DNA from: Anaerolineaceae bacterium
GTDB lineage: Bacteria; Chloroflexota; Anaerolineae; Anaerolineales; Anaerolineaceae
Length of the DNA stretch: 23,750 nucleotides
Direction of reading: 5' to 3'
Assembly: GCA_003524305.1 (NCBI GenBank)
Contig: DQHW01000042.1
Coordinates: 65,913 to 89,662 of the forward strand
Shown here piece after piece: positions 1-6,232 of this stretch (positions are counted from its first letter, which is position 1; each line of letters opens with the position of its first letter). Below the pieces are notes generated by a model. It was not told where the DNA came from and ran no database searches. It was given only the letters and a program-made list of their open reading frames with translations. The translations under genes and the position numbers were made by a program.

Positions 1-81
1 CACCTGGCTGACATTCGCGACCTTGTGTTGCTCGTTACACCGAATGCCAAAGTGGAAATGCTTCAGGTTATCGGACATTAA
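1..81 (+). CDS. C-terminal end of an unidentified protein (partial)
   Basis: The first reading frame is open from the window edge to a TAA at 79-81 and gives 26 residues ending in VEMLQVIGH. The gene start lies outside the window. A clear intrinsic terminator follows at 148-182, which supports this being a real gene end. The tail is too short to assign to a family, and I do not recognise it. Confidence 0.5.
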   Translation, partial: HLADIRDLVLLVTPNAKVEMLQVIGH

Positions 82-147
82 TAAACAATTCTGAAATTTT
101 GCAGAATTAACAATTAGTTTGGCTCAAAAAAATGATATTAGTTTTGA

Positions 148-182
148 AAAAACCAGGAAAGATAATCTCTTTTCTGGTTTTT
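148..182 (+). terminator. Intrinsic terminator of the upstream partial gene
   Basis: Positions 148-160 pair with 170-182 in a 13-bp stem with one G-T pair, around a 9-base loop. The 5' arm is A-rich and the 3' arm ends in five Ts. The A/T symmetry means it could also work on the other strand. Confidence 0.7.
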
Positions 183-307
183 ATGACAGCTAAATTAATC
201 CAGTCATCCTCTCAATTTGCTTTTTTTCTTAGCTTCTTTCATAAATCGTGGTTTAATTGATTAAATTTCGCATCATTTTGATATTTTCATTCGCACAGGA
301 GCATTTC

Positions 308-1654
308 ATGGCAAAACGCATCGTTTTAATCGGGGCCGGCAGCGCCCAGTTCGGTTATGGAACCATTGGCGATATCTTGCAAAGCCAGGTGTTACAAGAC
401 AGCACCATCGTATTACACGATATTAATCCAATCACGCTGGCAAAAGTTGAAGAAACCGCTGCCCGGTTTGTCAAAGATAACAAACTTCCTTTTACCATCA
501 CCGCCACTACCAACCGGGCTGAAGCATTTGCCGGCGCGGACTTTTTGATCATCTCCATCGAAGTCGGCGACCGCTTCAAACTCTGGGAAGAAGACTGGCG
601 CATCCCTCAGCAGTTTGGCATCAAACAAGTCTACGGCGAAAACGGCGGCCCAGGCGGATTGTTCCACGCCATGCGCATCATCCCGCCAATCCTAGAAATC
701 TGCGCAGACGCACTGAAGATCTGTCCGCAGGCCACCATCTTCAATTACTCGAACCCCATGAGCCGCATCTGCACAACCGTTCATCGGGCTTTTCCAGATC
801 TGAAATTCATTGGCCTCTGCCACGAGATTGCCTCCCTGCCCAAATTCCTGCCGCCCATACTTGGCGTGCCATATGAAGCCCTGGATCTGAAAGCCGCAGG
901 ATTGAATCATTTCAGCGTGGTCCTTTCTGCCAAATACAAAGAAACTGGCGTGGATGCCTATCCAGATATTCTGGCAAAAGCACCTTATCTCTTCGAGAAC
1001 ATGCCGAAAATGGAAGCTGTTTACAAGTATGCTAAAGAAACCGGCGCTGTACCCGAAGCCATAGAAGAACTGATGAAGCTCGAAACAGAAGCCTGGTCTG
1101 AGCACCGGCTCTTCAAGGTCATCCTTGAAAAATTCCATTTGTTCCCCATCACCAGCGACAGCCATTTTGGCGAATACATCCAATGGGCATATGACACAGT
1201 GGATCACAAGGGAATTCTCGATTTCTATCGTTTCTATAAGGATTTTCTTTCAACCATCGAACCGCATCTTGAAATGAAACTCAAAGAACGTGTGGTTCCC
1301 ATCATGGAAGGTATCATTACCGACTCGGGGTATTTCGAAGAAGCAGTCAACCTTCCAAACAACGGCCTGATCGCCGACCTGCCTGACTGGATCGTCGTGG
1401 AAGTTCCCGCAATAGTAGACAAGGACGGCATCCACGGCATCTCAATGGGGCATTTACCCAAGGGGTTCGCCGGCTTATTAATGAACCAGGTGGCAGTTCA
1501 TGATCTGACTGCCGAAGCCATTCTCAAGAAATCCAAAGACCTGGCGCTTCAAGCGCTTCTGGTCGATCCAAATATCAACCAATATGAAGGTGTGCCAGAA
1601 ATGCTAGATGCCATGTTGGATTATCAATCCAAATGGTTGGGATACTTGCAATAG
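308..1654 (+). CDS. GH4 family NAD/Mn-dependent glycosidase, probably alpha-galacturonidase-like (CHEI motif)
   Basis: This 448-residue protein belongs to glycoside hydrolase family 4, whose members cleave glycosides by an NAD- and Mn-dependent redox/elimination mechanism in the cytoplasm. The N-terminus has the Rossmann motif GAGSAQFG (residues 9-16). NPM (149-151), the metal-site motif CHEI (171-174), and downstream LNHF and SDSHFGEY match the family plan. From family knowledge, CHSV marks alpha-galactosidases, CHG-types alpha-glucosidases and CHEV alpha-galacturonidases (LplD); CHEI is closest to the last, so galacturonide cleavage is inferred. The frame stays open upstream to 257, but the ATG at 308 has AGGAG at 297-301, 6 bases away, and begins exactly at the Rossmann strand. 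Terminators on both sides suggest a single-gene unit. Family call is firm; substrate is not. Confidence 0.9.
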   Translation: MAKRIVLIGAGSAQFGYGTIGDILQSQVLQDSTIVLHDINPITLAKVEETAARFVKDNKLPFTITATTNRAEAFAGADFLIISIEVGDRFKLWEEDWRIPQQFGIKQVYGENGGPGGLFHAMRIIPPILEICADALKICPQATIFNYSNPMSRICTTVHRAFPDLKFIGLCHEIASLPKFLPPILGVPYEALDLKAAGLNHFSVVLSAKYKETGVDAYPDILAKAPYLFENMPKMEAVYKYAKETGAVPEAIEELMKLETEAWSEHRLFKVILEKFHLFPITSDSHFGEYIQWAYDTVDHKGILDFYRFYKDFLSTIEPHLEMKLKERVVPIMEGIITDSGYFEEAVNLPNNGLIADLPDWIVVEVPAIVDKDGIHGISMGHLPKGFAGLLMNQVAVHDLTAEAILKKSKDLALQALLVDPNINQYEGVPEMLDAMLDYQSKWLGYLQ

Positions 1655-1684
1655 ACCAAATTTACAAAATTCAAAATTCTCACG

Positions 1685-1715
1685 AGCAGCTGTAATTAAT
1701 TTAATTGCAGCTGCT
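1685..1715 (+). terminator. Strong hairpin after the GH4 gene, probable terminator
   Basis: Positions 1685-1698 pair with 1702-1715 (14 bp including one G-T pair) around a 3-base loop. The following TATCTTATAT is T-rich but not a pure T run, so termination strength is uncertain. Confidence 0.5.
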
Positions 1716-1834
1716 TATCTTATATATTGAGTTGTTTAATTCTTGCCATCTCGGATAGAATAATGACAAGGAATAGTAATAAAATAATCGCATTTTAAAT
1801 TTCTTATTGGTATTAACATCAAGAGGAGAAATAA

Positions 1835-2245
1835 ATGAGTGCCGAGATTATTTACGACAGCCCGTTTGCAACATTGTGGTATCACCCCGAAAGCAAAACG
1901 ATACATCATCAAACGCATCCTCAACATGGAACCTGGCAAACTGAAGAATTTCGCAAAATGATGCTTCTGGGTTCTCAGACTCTGGCAGATAAAGGTGCTC
2001 AAAAATGGCTGTCAGATGACAGAGATTCAAATGGAACAAATAAAGATGAATATCAATGGGGAGTTGAGTTCTGGTTCCCAAGAACTGTAAAAGCCGGTTG
2101 GAAACACTGGGCAATTGTTCAACCAAAACATATTATTGCACAGCTTAACATGGAAAAGGTTGTAAAGGACTATAAAGCTCAAGGGATAAATACGAAGTTC
2201 TTTTCCGATGCTGAAGAAGCCATGAACTGGCTTGAATCTCAATAA
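1835..2245 (+). CDS. Small SpoIIAA/STAS-like protein of unknown function
   Basis: A 136-residue cytoplasmic protein with no signal peptide or membrane segment. A well-placed AGGAG precedes the ATG. It alternates predicted strands and helices, has a central aromatic stretch (EYQWGVEFWFP, about residues 69-79), and ends in FFSDAEEAMNWLESQ. That ending matches the final helix (F-D/S-x-x-E-A-x-x-W-L) of small SpoIIAA-like/STAS-fold proteins common in Bacteroidetes and Chloroflexi. Their role is not established; anti-sigma antagonist function should not be assumed because no partner kinase or anti-sigma gene is nearby. Hairpins on both sides suggest it is transcribed alone. The fold is inferred from pattern only. 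Confidence 0.75.
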   Translation: MSAEIIYDSPFATLWYHPESKTIHHQTHPQHGTWQTEEFRKMMLLGSQTLADKGAQKWLSDDRDSNGTNKDEYQWGVEFWFPRTVKAGWKHWAIVQPKHIIAQLNMEKVVKDYKAQGINTKFFSDAEEAMNWLESQ

Positions 2246-2250
2246 GATTG

Positions 2251-2271
2251 AAAATCGAGTTTTCTCGTTTT
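2251..2271 (+). terminator. Short intrinsic terminator after the STAS-like gene
   Basis: CGAG (2256-2259) pairs with CTCG (2264-2267) around TTTT. After one T/T mismatch, flanking As pair with the trailing T run. Only six bases after the stop codon. Confidence 0.5.
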
Positions 2272-2334
2272 AAACGCTACATCATCCGAAGTGAAATATG
2301 GAATAATCAGCTCAAATAGAGATTGGAGTTTATG

Positions 2335-3318
2335 ATGCAATACCGCGAATTGGGTAGAACTGGTTTTAATGTTTCAGCGTTGAGTTTTGGCGCCTGGGCG
2401 ATTGGCGGCACCTGGGGTCCTGTGGATGAGGCGGAATCACTGGCCGCTTTGCACCGCTCCATTGAACTGGGTGTCAATTTTTTTGATACCGCAGATGTCT
2501 ATGGCGACGGGTTAAGTGAGCGACTGCTTGCCAAATTAAAAAAAGAAACTCGAGAAACAATTTATATCGCCACCAAAGCAGGCAGAAGGCTTGATCCCCA
2601 CACCGCTGATGGTTACAACCGCGTTAACTTGACCGCTTTTGTAGAACGCAGTCTGAAGAACCTGGGGACTGAATCACTCGACCTGCTTCAACTGCATTGC
2701 CCGCCTACTGAAGTCTATTATCAACCCGAAGTCTTTGGTGTATTGGATGACCTTGCCAAAGCAGGAAAGATCCGCCATTACGGCGTCAGCGTTGAAAAAG
2801 TGGAAGAAGCACTCAAGGCCATTGAATTCCCCAATGTACAGACTGTGCAGATCATTTTCAATATGTTCCGCTTACGCCCCGCTGAATTGCTCTTTGAACA
2901 GGTGCTAAAACGTAAAGTCGGCATCCTGGCGCGTGTGCCTTTAGCCTCAGGCATGCTGACCGGTAAGATGAAAGCAGAAACCCATTTTTCAGCAGATGAT
3001 CACCGGGCTTTCAATAGGCATGGTGAATCCTTTGATCGCGGTGAAACCTTTTCAGGTGTTGATTACGCGCTTGGTCTTGAAGCTGTCGAAGAGTTGAAAA
3101 AAATCTGTCCATCAGGTATGAGCCTGGTGCAGTTTGCCCTGCGTTGGATTCTGATGTTTGACGCCGTTTCCTGTGCCATCCCTGGCGCCAAACGTCCTTC
3201 CCAGGCGGACGAGAATTTCAGCGCCGCTGACCTGCCCGTCTTATCCGCTGAAACCATGCAAAAAGTGAGAACTGTTTACGACCATTACATTAAAGAGAGC
3301 GTTCATCACCTCTGGTAA
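2335..3318 (+). CDS. Aldo/keto reductase
   Basis: An NADP-dependent (beta/alpha)8-barrel oxidoreductase of 327 residues that reduces aldehydes or ketones; substrate unknown. The catalytic tetrad is visible: D51, Y56 (DTADVYG), K81 (IATKAG) and H121 (LLQLHCPP). The C-terminal GAKRPSQADENFSA matches the family cofactor-binding motif for NADP 2'-phosphate and adenine contacts. It begins with the usual YRELGRTGFNVSALSFG. Two adjacent ATGs (2332, 2335) exist; 2335 is preferred because GGAG at 2325-2328 is 6 bases away, against 3 for 2332. An in-frame TTG at 2323 lacks support. The gene lies between terminators at 2251 and 3351 and looks monocistronic. Confidence 0.92.
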   Translation: MQYRELGRTGFNVSALSFGAWAIGGTWGPVDEAESLAALHRSIELGVNFFDTADVYGDGLSERLLAKLKKETRETIYIATKAGRRLDPHTADGYNRVNLTAFVERSLKNLGTESLDLLQLHCPPTEVYYQPEVFGVLDDLAKAGKIRHYGVSVEKVEEALKAIEFPNVQTVQIIFNMFRLRPAELLFEQVLKRKVGILARVPLASGMLTGKMKAETHFSADDHRAFNRHGESFDRGETFSGVDYALGLEAVEELKKICPSGMSLVQFALRWILMFDAVSCAIPGAKRPSQADENFSAADLPVLSAETMQKVRTVYDHYIKESVHHLW

Positions 3319-3350
3319 TCAGTTCCCAAACAAAAAATCATCTTCTCTCA

Positions 3351-3384
3351 CACCTCCAAAAAAATTAATGGAGGTGATTTTTTT
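3351..3384 (+). terminator. Intrinsic terminator of the aldo/keto reductase gene
   Basis: CACCTCC (3351-3357) pairs with GGAGGTG (3370-3376) around a 12-base A/T loop and is followed by ATTTTTTT. It separates the reductase from the oxidative-stress island. Confidence 0.8.
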
Positions 3385-3548
3385 ACATTTCAGAATAATA
3401 CATTTTTTTGAGTTTTTATTTAGGACAAAGATAGCATCTTTCAAATACGATAGTTATGTAATCTTTCGAAGGTGCAGCCAAGAACAATCTTATCAAGGTT
3501 AAGTACTTCGTTTGACCAATAAAAATTTTTACCAAGGAAGAAGAGAAT

Positions 3549-3857
3549 ATGCCTCAGTTTAGTTCTCCCTTTTCAGGGAATGCAAGCACTAGAAAGTTAA
3601 CAAGTGAAGAGCTGATTAGAGCAATCCGTTTCACTATTTCAGCGGAGTTTGAAGCCACACAAATGTACGTTCAGCTTGCTGAGTCTATTGACAATAAGCT
3701 GGCTGAAAATGTACTCAAAGAAATTGCCAACGAAGAACTTGTGCATGTTGGAGAATTGCTCAGGTTACTGCGAGAACTTGCTCCCAATGAAGAAAAGTTT
3801 TATGCCGCCGGCGCTAAAGAAGTTGAAGCCAAAATTCTACGACTGAAACAATCCTAA
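3549..3857 (+). CDS. Small rubrerythrin/ferritin-like di-iron protein
   Basis: A 102-residue protein made mainly of two long helices, with the half-ferritin arrangement seen in small ferritin-like proteins related to encapsulin-associated ferritins. Probable ferroxidase ligands are E33 (SAEFEA), E62/E63 and H66 (EELVH, an ExxH motif). Two subunits would have to pair to complete a di-iron site. Expected job: oxidise and sequester ferrous iron or reduce peroxide, limiting Fenton chemistry. It starts with an F-x-x-PFSGNA leader ahead of the helices, as in Chloroflexi relatives. The ATG follows AAGGAAGAAGAG. It lies 22 bases before superoxide dismutase, almost certainly in one operon. No rubredoxin-like CxxC domain is present, so it is not a full-length rubrerythrin. 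No encapsulin shell gene is in the window. Confidence 0.85.
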   Translation: MPQFSSPFSGNASTRKLTSEELIRAIRFTISAEFEATQMYVQLAESIDNKLAENVLKEIANEELVHVGELLRLLRELAPNEEKFYAAGAKEVEAKILRLKQS

Positions 3858-3879
3858 ATATATTTTTTCAGGAGAAAAA

Positions 3880-4521
3880 ATGATAAATAGAGATTTAAGC
3901 AATGCATCCAACCTTCTGAAAGCAACTTCGTCAATTGTTTTACCAGCATTACCGTTTTCAGAAAATGCCCTTGAACCAGCCATTTCAGCTAAAACCATAT
4001 CTTTTCATTATGGTAAACATCACAAGGGTTATGTTGATAACTTAACCAAATTAATTGCAGGCACCGATTATTCTGACCTTTCACTTGAAAAGCTCATTAC
4101 CAGTACACATGATCGGATGGAAAAAAAAGCGATCTTCAATAATGCGTCTCAAATATGGAATCATAATTTCTATTGGAACAGTCTTCGAGAAAAAGGCGGA
4201 GGTGCAATACCTCCAGAACTCAAAACCTTGATTGACTCATCGTTTGGTAGTGTAGCTGAGTGTAAAAAAGCGCTTGCCGAAGCCGCTCTTACACAGTTTG
4301 GAAGTGGTTGGGCTTGGTTAATCATTGATGGTGCACAGCTAAAGGTTACAAACACCATCAATGCCGAGTCTCCATTAACAACCAAAATGAAACCTCTGCT
4401 CACCATCGATGTTTGGGAACACGCATACTACCTTGATTATCAGAACCGACGCGTGGAATATGTTAATGCTCTGCTCGACAATTTGATAAATTGGGATTTT
4501 GCTTTACAAAATCTCAATTAA
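3880..4521 (+). CDS. sodB: Superoxide dismutase, Fe type
   Basis: This 213-residue enzyme converts superoxide to oxygen and hydrogen peroxide. Metal ligands are visible at H43 (FHYGKHH), H95 (QIWNH), D177 and H181 (DVWEHAYY). Iron preference is suggested by Q91, the active-site glutamine in the FeSOD position (E. coli Q69), and by alanine at 162 (INAESPL) where Mn enzymes usually carry glutamine. The N-terminus is about 17 residues longer than E. coli SodB and has no convincing signal peptide; the ATG at 3880 has a good CAGGAG, so the extension seems real. Coupled to the ferritin-like gene upstream. Its product peroxide is the substrate of the catalase encoded downstream. Confidence 0.95.
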   Translation: MINRDLSNASNLLKATSSIVLPALPFSENALEPAISAKTISFHYGKHHKGYVDNLTKLIAGTDYSDLSLEKLITSTHDRMEKKAIFNNASQIWNHNFYWNSLREKGGGAIPPELKTLIDSSFGSVAECKKALAEAALTQFGSGWAWLIIDGAQLKVTNTINAESPLTTKMKPLLTIDVWEHAYYLDYQNRRVEYVNALLDNLINWDFALQNLN

Positions 4522-4569
4522 CAAACCTTATCATTTATTGGTGAATGATTGGTGTCATTATCGGTTGAA

Positions 4570-4608
4570 TTGGCAACCAGACAGGGTCAACAAATGTCTG
4601 GTTGCCAA
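4570..4608 (+). other. Perfect 14-bp hairpin between SOD and hydrolase genes
   Basis: Positions 4570-4583 (TTGGCAACCAGACA) are exactly complementary to 4595-4608, with an 11-base loop. It is followed by As rather than Ts on the plus strand and has no T tract on the minus strand. It may end or stabilise the ferritin-SOD transcript, or act on the hydrolase message beginning 43 bases later. Confidence 0.7.
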
Positions 4609-4650
4609 AAAAGCTCAAGGTGCTCCATCAATCATTGATCCAGGAGAAAC

Positions 4651-5478
4651 ATGTCTAACACGATTACGGCAAAGGATGGCACCAGGATTTTTTATAAGGA
4701 TTGGGGTATAGGTAAACCAATCGTGTTTAGCCACGGCTGGCCGCTCAACTCAGATAGTTGGGAATCTCAAATGGTTTTTCTCGCTTCAAAAGGCTTTCGA
4801 TGCATTGCACATGATCGCCGTGGACATGGCCGCTCGTGGCAACCTTGGACTGGTAACGACATGAACACATATGCTGATGACCTGGCAGATTTAATGGATA
4901 TACTTGACCTGAAACGAGCAGTTCTGGTCGGGTTTTCAGCCGGTGGCGGAGAAATTACCCGTTATATTGGCCGTCATGGTTCAAAACGTGTTTGCAAAAT
5001 GGCACTCATTTCCGCGGTTCCTCCATTAATGTTAAAGACAAAATCCAATCCAAAGGGGCTGCCAATTGAAGTTTTTGACGAACTAAGGGTTAAATCACTT
5101 GCTGACCGTTCACAGTTATACAAAGATCTCGCCAGCGGACCGTTCTTTGGCGCAAATAGAACTGGTTCAAAAGTATCTCAAGGCATGATGGATTCATTTT
5201 GGCTTCAAGGGATGCAGGCAGGACACAAAAATACACTGGACTGCATCAAAGCTTTTTCTGAAACTGATTTCACCGAAGATCTTAAAAAAATAGATGTACC
5301 AACGTTGATCATCCATGGTGATGATGATCAAATCGTGCCTATAAGTGCTGCAGCTCTGCAATCTGTTAAATTGGTCAAGAGGGCAGTTCTAAAAGTATAT
5401 GAAGGAGCACCACATGGCATCGTTGATACACATAAAGAGAAACTTAATACTGATTTATTGGCTTTCGTAGAATCTTGA
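4651..5478 (+). CDS. Alpha/beta hydrolase, non-heme chloroperoxidase/arylesterase (perhydrolase) type
   Basis: A 275-residue cytoplasmic alpha/beta hydrolase of the cofactor-free haloperoxidase/aryl esterase family. The catalytic triad is visible: nucleophile S96 in GFSAGGGE, acid D226 in HGDDDQIVP and H255 in GAPHGI. The oxyanion region SHGWPLNSDSW (27-37) and HDRRGHGRS (54-62) are family signatures, as is ISAVPPLMLKT. Members hydrolyse aryl esters and, with peroxide and a carboxylic acid, form peracids; the true substrate is unknown. The ATG follows AGGAGAAAC. It lies between SOD and PerR on the same strand, so a peroxide-linked role is plausible but inferred. Confidence 0.9.
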   Translation: MSNTITAKDGTRIFYKDWGIGKPIVFSHGWPLNSDSWESQMVFLASKGFRCIAHDRRGHGRSWQPWTGNDMNTYADDLADLMDILDLKRAVLVGFSAGGGEITRYIGRHGSKRVCKMALISAVPPLMLKTKSNPKGLPIEVFDELRVKSLADRSQLYKDLASGPFFGANRTGSKVSQGMMDSFWLQGMQAGHKNTLDCIKAFSETDFTEDLKKIDVPTLIIHGDDDQIVPISAAALQSVKLVKRAVLKVYEGAPHGIVDTHKEKLNTDLLAFVES

Positions 5479-5487
5479 CAATTCGAT

Positions 5488-5577
5488 ACGCGCCGCCTGG
5501 AGTCATATCGTGTACCCCTTTACACAATGACCAACAGTTACGCAAGTTCTTACCAGTGGAAATACCAGGCGGTGCGT
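5488..5577. repeat. Inverted repeat closing a 90-base structured segment
   Basis: ACGCGCCGCCTGG (5488-5500) and CCAGGCGGTGCGT (5565-5577) are complementary except one G-T pair, with a 64-base interior that holds a smaller GTGTA/TACAC hairpin near 5510-5525. It is G+C-richer than its surroundings. It could end the hydrolase transcript, encode a small structured RNA or be a degenerate mobile repeat. A TTTGTTT follows. Confidence 0.5.
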
Positions 5578-5582
5578 TTGTT

Positions 5583-5597
5583 TGATAATAATTCAAT
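5583..5597 (+). promoter_or_regulatory. Partial PerR/Fur-like box upstream of the perR promoter
   Basis: TGATAATAATTCAAT shares TGATAAT-N-ATTC with the boxes at 5702-5716 and 6181-6195. The left half-site is perfect against the Fur/PerR 7-1-7 pattern; the right is degenerate. Confidence 0.4.
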
Positions 5598-5654
5598 CGG
5601 ATTAATGAATGATAAATTCCGTTCACTTTAAATAGAACAATCTCATATATATAC

Positions 5655-5682
5655 TTGTAAATAGTCCTGAAATTGCTATAAT
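5655..5682 (+). promoter_or_regulatory. perR promoter with extended -10
   Basis: TTGTAA (5655-5660) is 16 bases from a consensus TATAAT (5677-5682), which is preceded by TGC to give an extended -10 (TGnTATAAT). Transcription should start near 5689, leaving a very short leader before perR. An 8-bp inverted repeat, TATTGATA (5682-5689) and TATCAATA (5712-5719), flanks the start site. Confidence 0.65.
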
Positions 5683-5701
5683 ATTGATAGTATTTATCTA
5701 C

Positions 5702-5716
5702 GGAGAATGATTATCA
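5702..5716 (-). promoter_or_regulatory. PerR/Fur-like operator at the perR start
   Basis: Read on the minus strand it is TGATAATCATTCTCC. One 7-base half-site (ATTATCA on plus) is perfect and the other matches 5 of 7. It shares TGATAAT-N-ATTCTC with the box before katA, in opposite orientation, and sits just downstream of the predicted transcription start, consistent with negative autoregulation. Confidence 0.6.
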
Positions 5717-6156
5717 ATACAATGCTCGATCCTGAATTTCGTTATCAAACCATGCTCAAGAAGTTAAAAGAACGCGGGTGCCGCATGACTTCACACCGGT
5801 TGGCTCTGTTGCGCATCATGTCTGTATCAGAAGGTCACCCTAATGCTGCACAGCTTTACGCAAAACTGCGAGAACGTTTTCCAACCATCAGCCTGGCGAC
5901 AATCTACAAAACACTACTGGTCTTGAAAGAAGATGGTCAAGTTTTTGAGATTGATCTTCATAACGACAGCCATTATGACGGTAACAAACCCTACCCCCAC
6001 CCCCACCTGATCTGCAACAAATGTGGATCCATCATTGACGGTGACGATGTAAGTTTTCTCAATGCAATTGGTCAAGAGATCCAGGAAAAATACAATTTTC
6101 AAGTGGCCCAAACGCAATTACTTTTTTATGGAGTTTGTCAAAACTGCCAAAACTAG
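5707..6156 (+). CDS. perR: PerR-type peroxide-sensing Fur-family repressor
   Basis: A 149-residue winged-helix metalloregulator. The DNA-binding part includes TSHRLALL and the recognition helix SLATIYKTL (62-70). Two CxxC pairs, C103/C106 and C144/C147, form the structural zinc site. The five regulatory-metal ligands of PerR are all in place: H44, D91, H98, H100 and D111; aspartate at 111 (CGSIID) is the residue that separates PerR from Fur. Peroxide would oxidise the iron-bound histidines and release DNA. Start is uncertain: ATG 5707 has GGAG only one base away, while ATG 5722 (MLDPEF) matches the usual N-terminus but its GGAG is 16 bases away. The operator at 5702-5716 overlaps the first of these starts. 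It sits directly upstream of catalase, its expected target. Confidence 0.88.
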   Translation: MIINTMLDPEFRYQTMLKKLKERGCRMTSHRLALLRIMSVSEGHPNAAQLYAKLRERFPTISLATIYKTLLVLKEDGQVFEIDLHNDSHYDGNKPYPHPHLICNKCGSIIDGDDVSFLNAIGQEIQEKYNFQVAQTQLLFYGVCQNCQN

Positions 6157-6180
6157 GAGGCTAAAAAATTTTAGTATTAT

Positions 6181-6195
6181 TGATAATAATTCTCT
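6181..6195 (+). promoter_or_regulatory. PerR/Fur-like operator upstream of katA
   Basis: TGATAATAATTCTCT matches the 7-1-7 pattern TGATAAT-N-ATTATCA with a perfect left half and 5 of 7 on the right. It is embedded in a small palindrome, TATTAT-TG-ATAATA (6175-6188), and preceded by CTAAAA-AA-TTTTAG (6161-6174). It is the same motif as at 5702-5716. Confidence 0.6.
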
Positions 6196-6232
6196 GTAAG
6201 GAACTATGTTCAACTATAAAAGGATAAAGATC

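Noticed and set aside
692..1207. 171-residue minus-strand frame inside the GH4 gene
   Set aside because: Shadow of the GH4 coding sequence with no ribosome site or recognisable features.
1770..1784. PerR-like box (TAGAATAATGACAAG) before the STAS-like gene
   Set aside because: The second half matches only about four of seven positions; likely chance in A/T-rich DNA.
3392..3399. PerR box upstream of the ferritin-SOD operon (AGAATAAT)
   Set aside because: Only part of one half-site matches the motif found at perR and katA; not enough to separate from A/T-rich background.
3549..3857. Encapsulin cargo call for the ferritin-like protein or SOD
   Set aside because: Neither protein ends in a recognisable targeting peptide and no encapsulin shell gene is present in the window.
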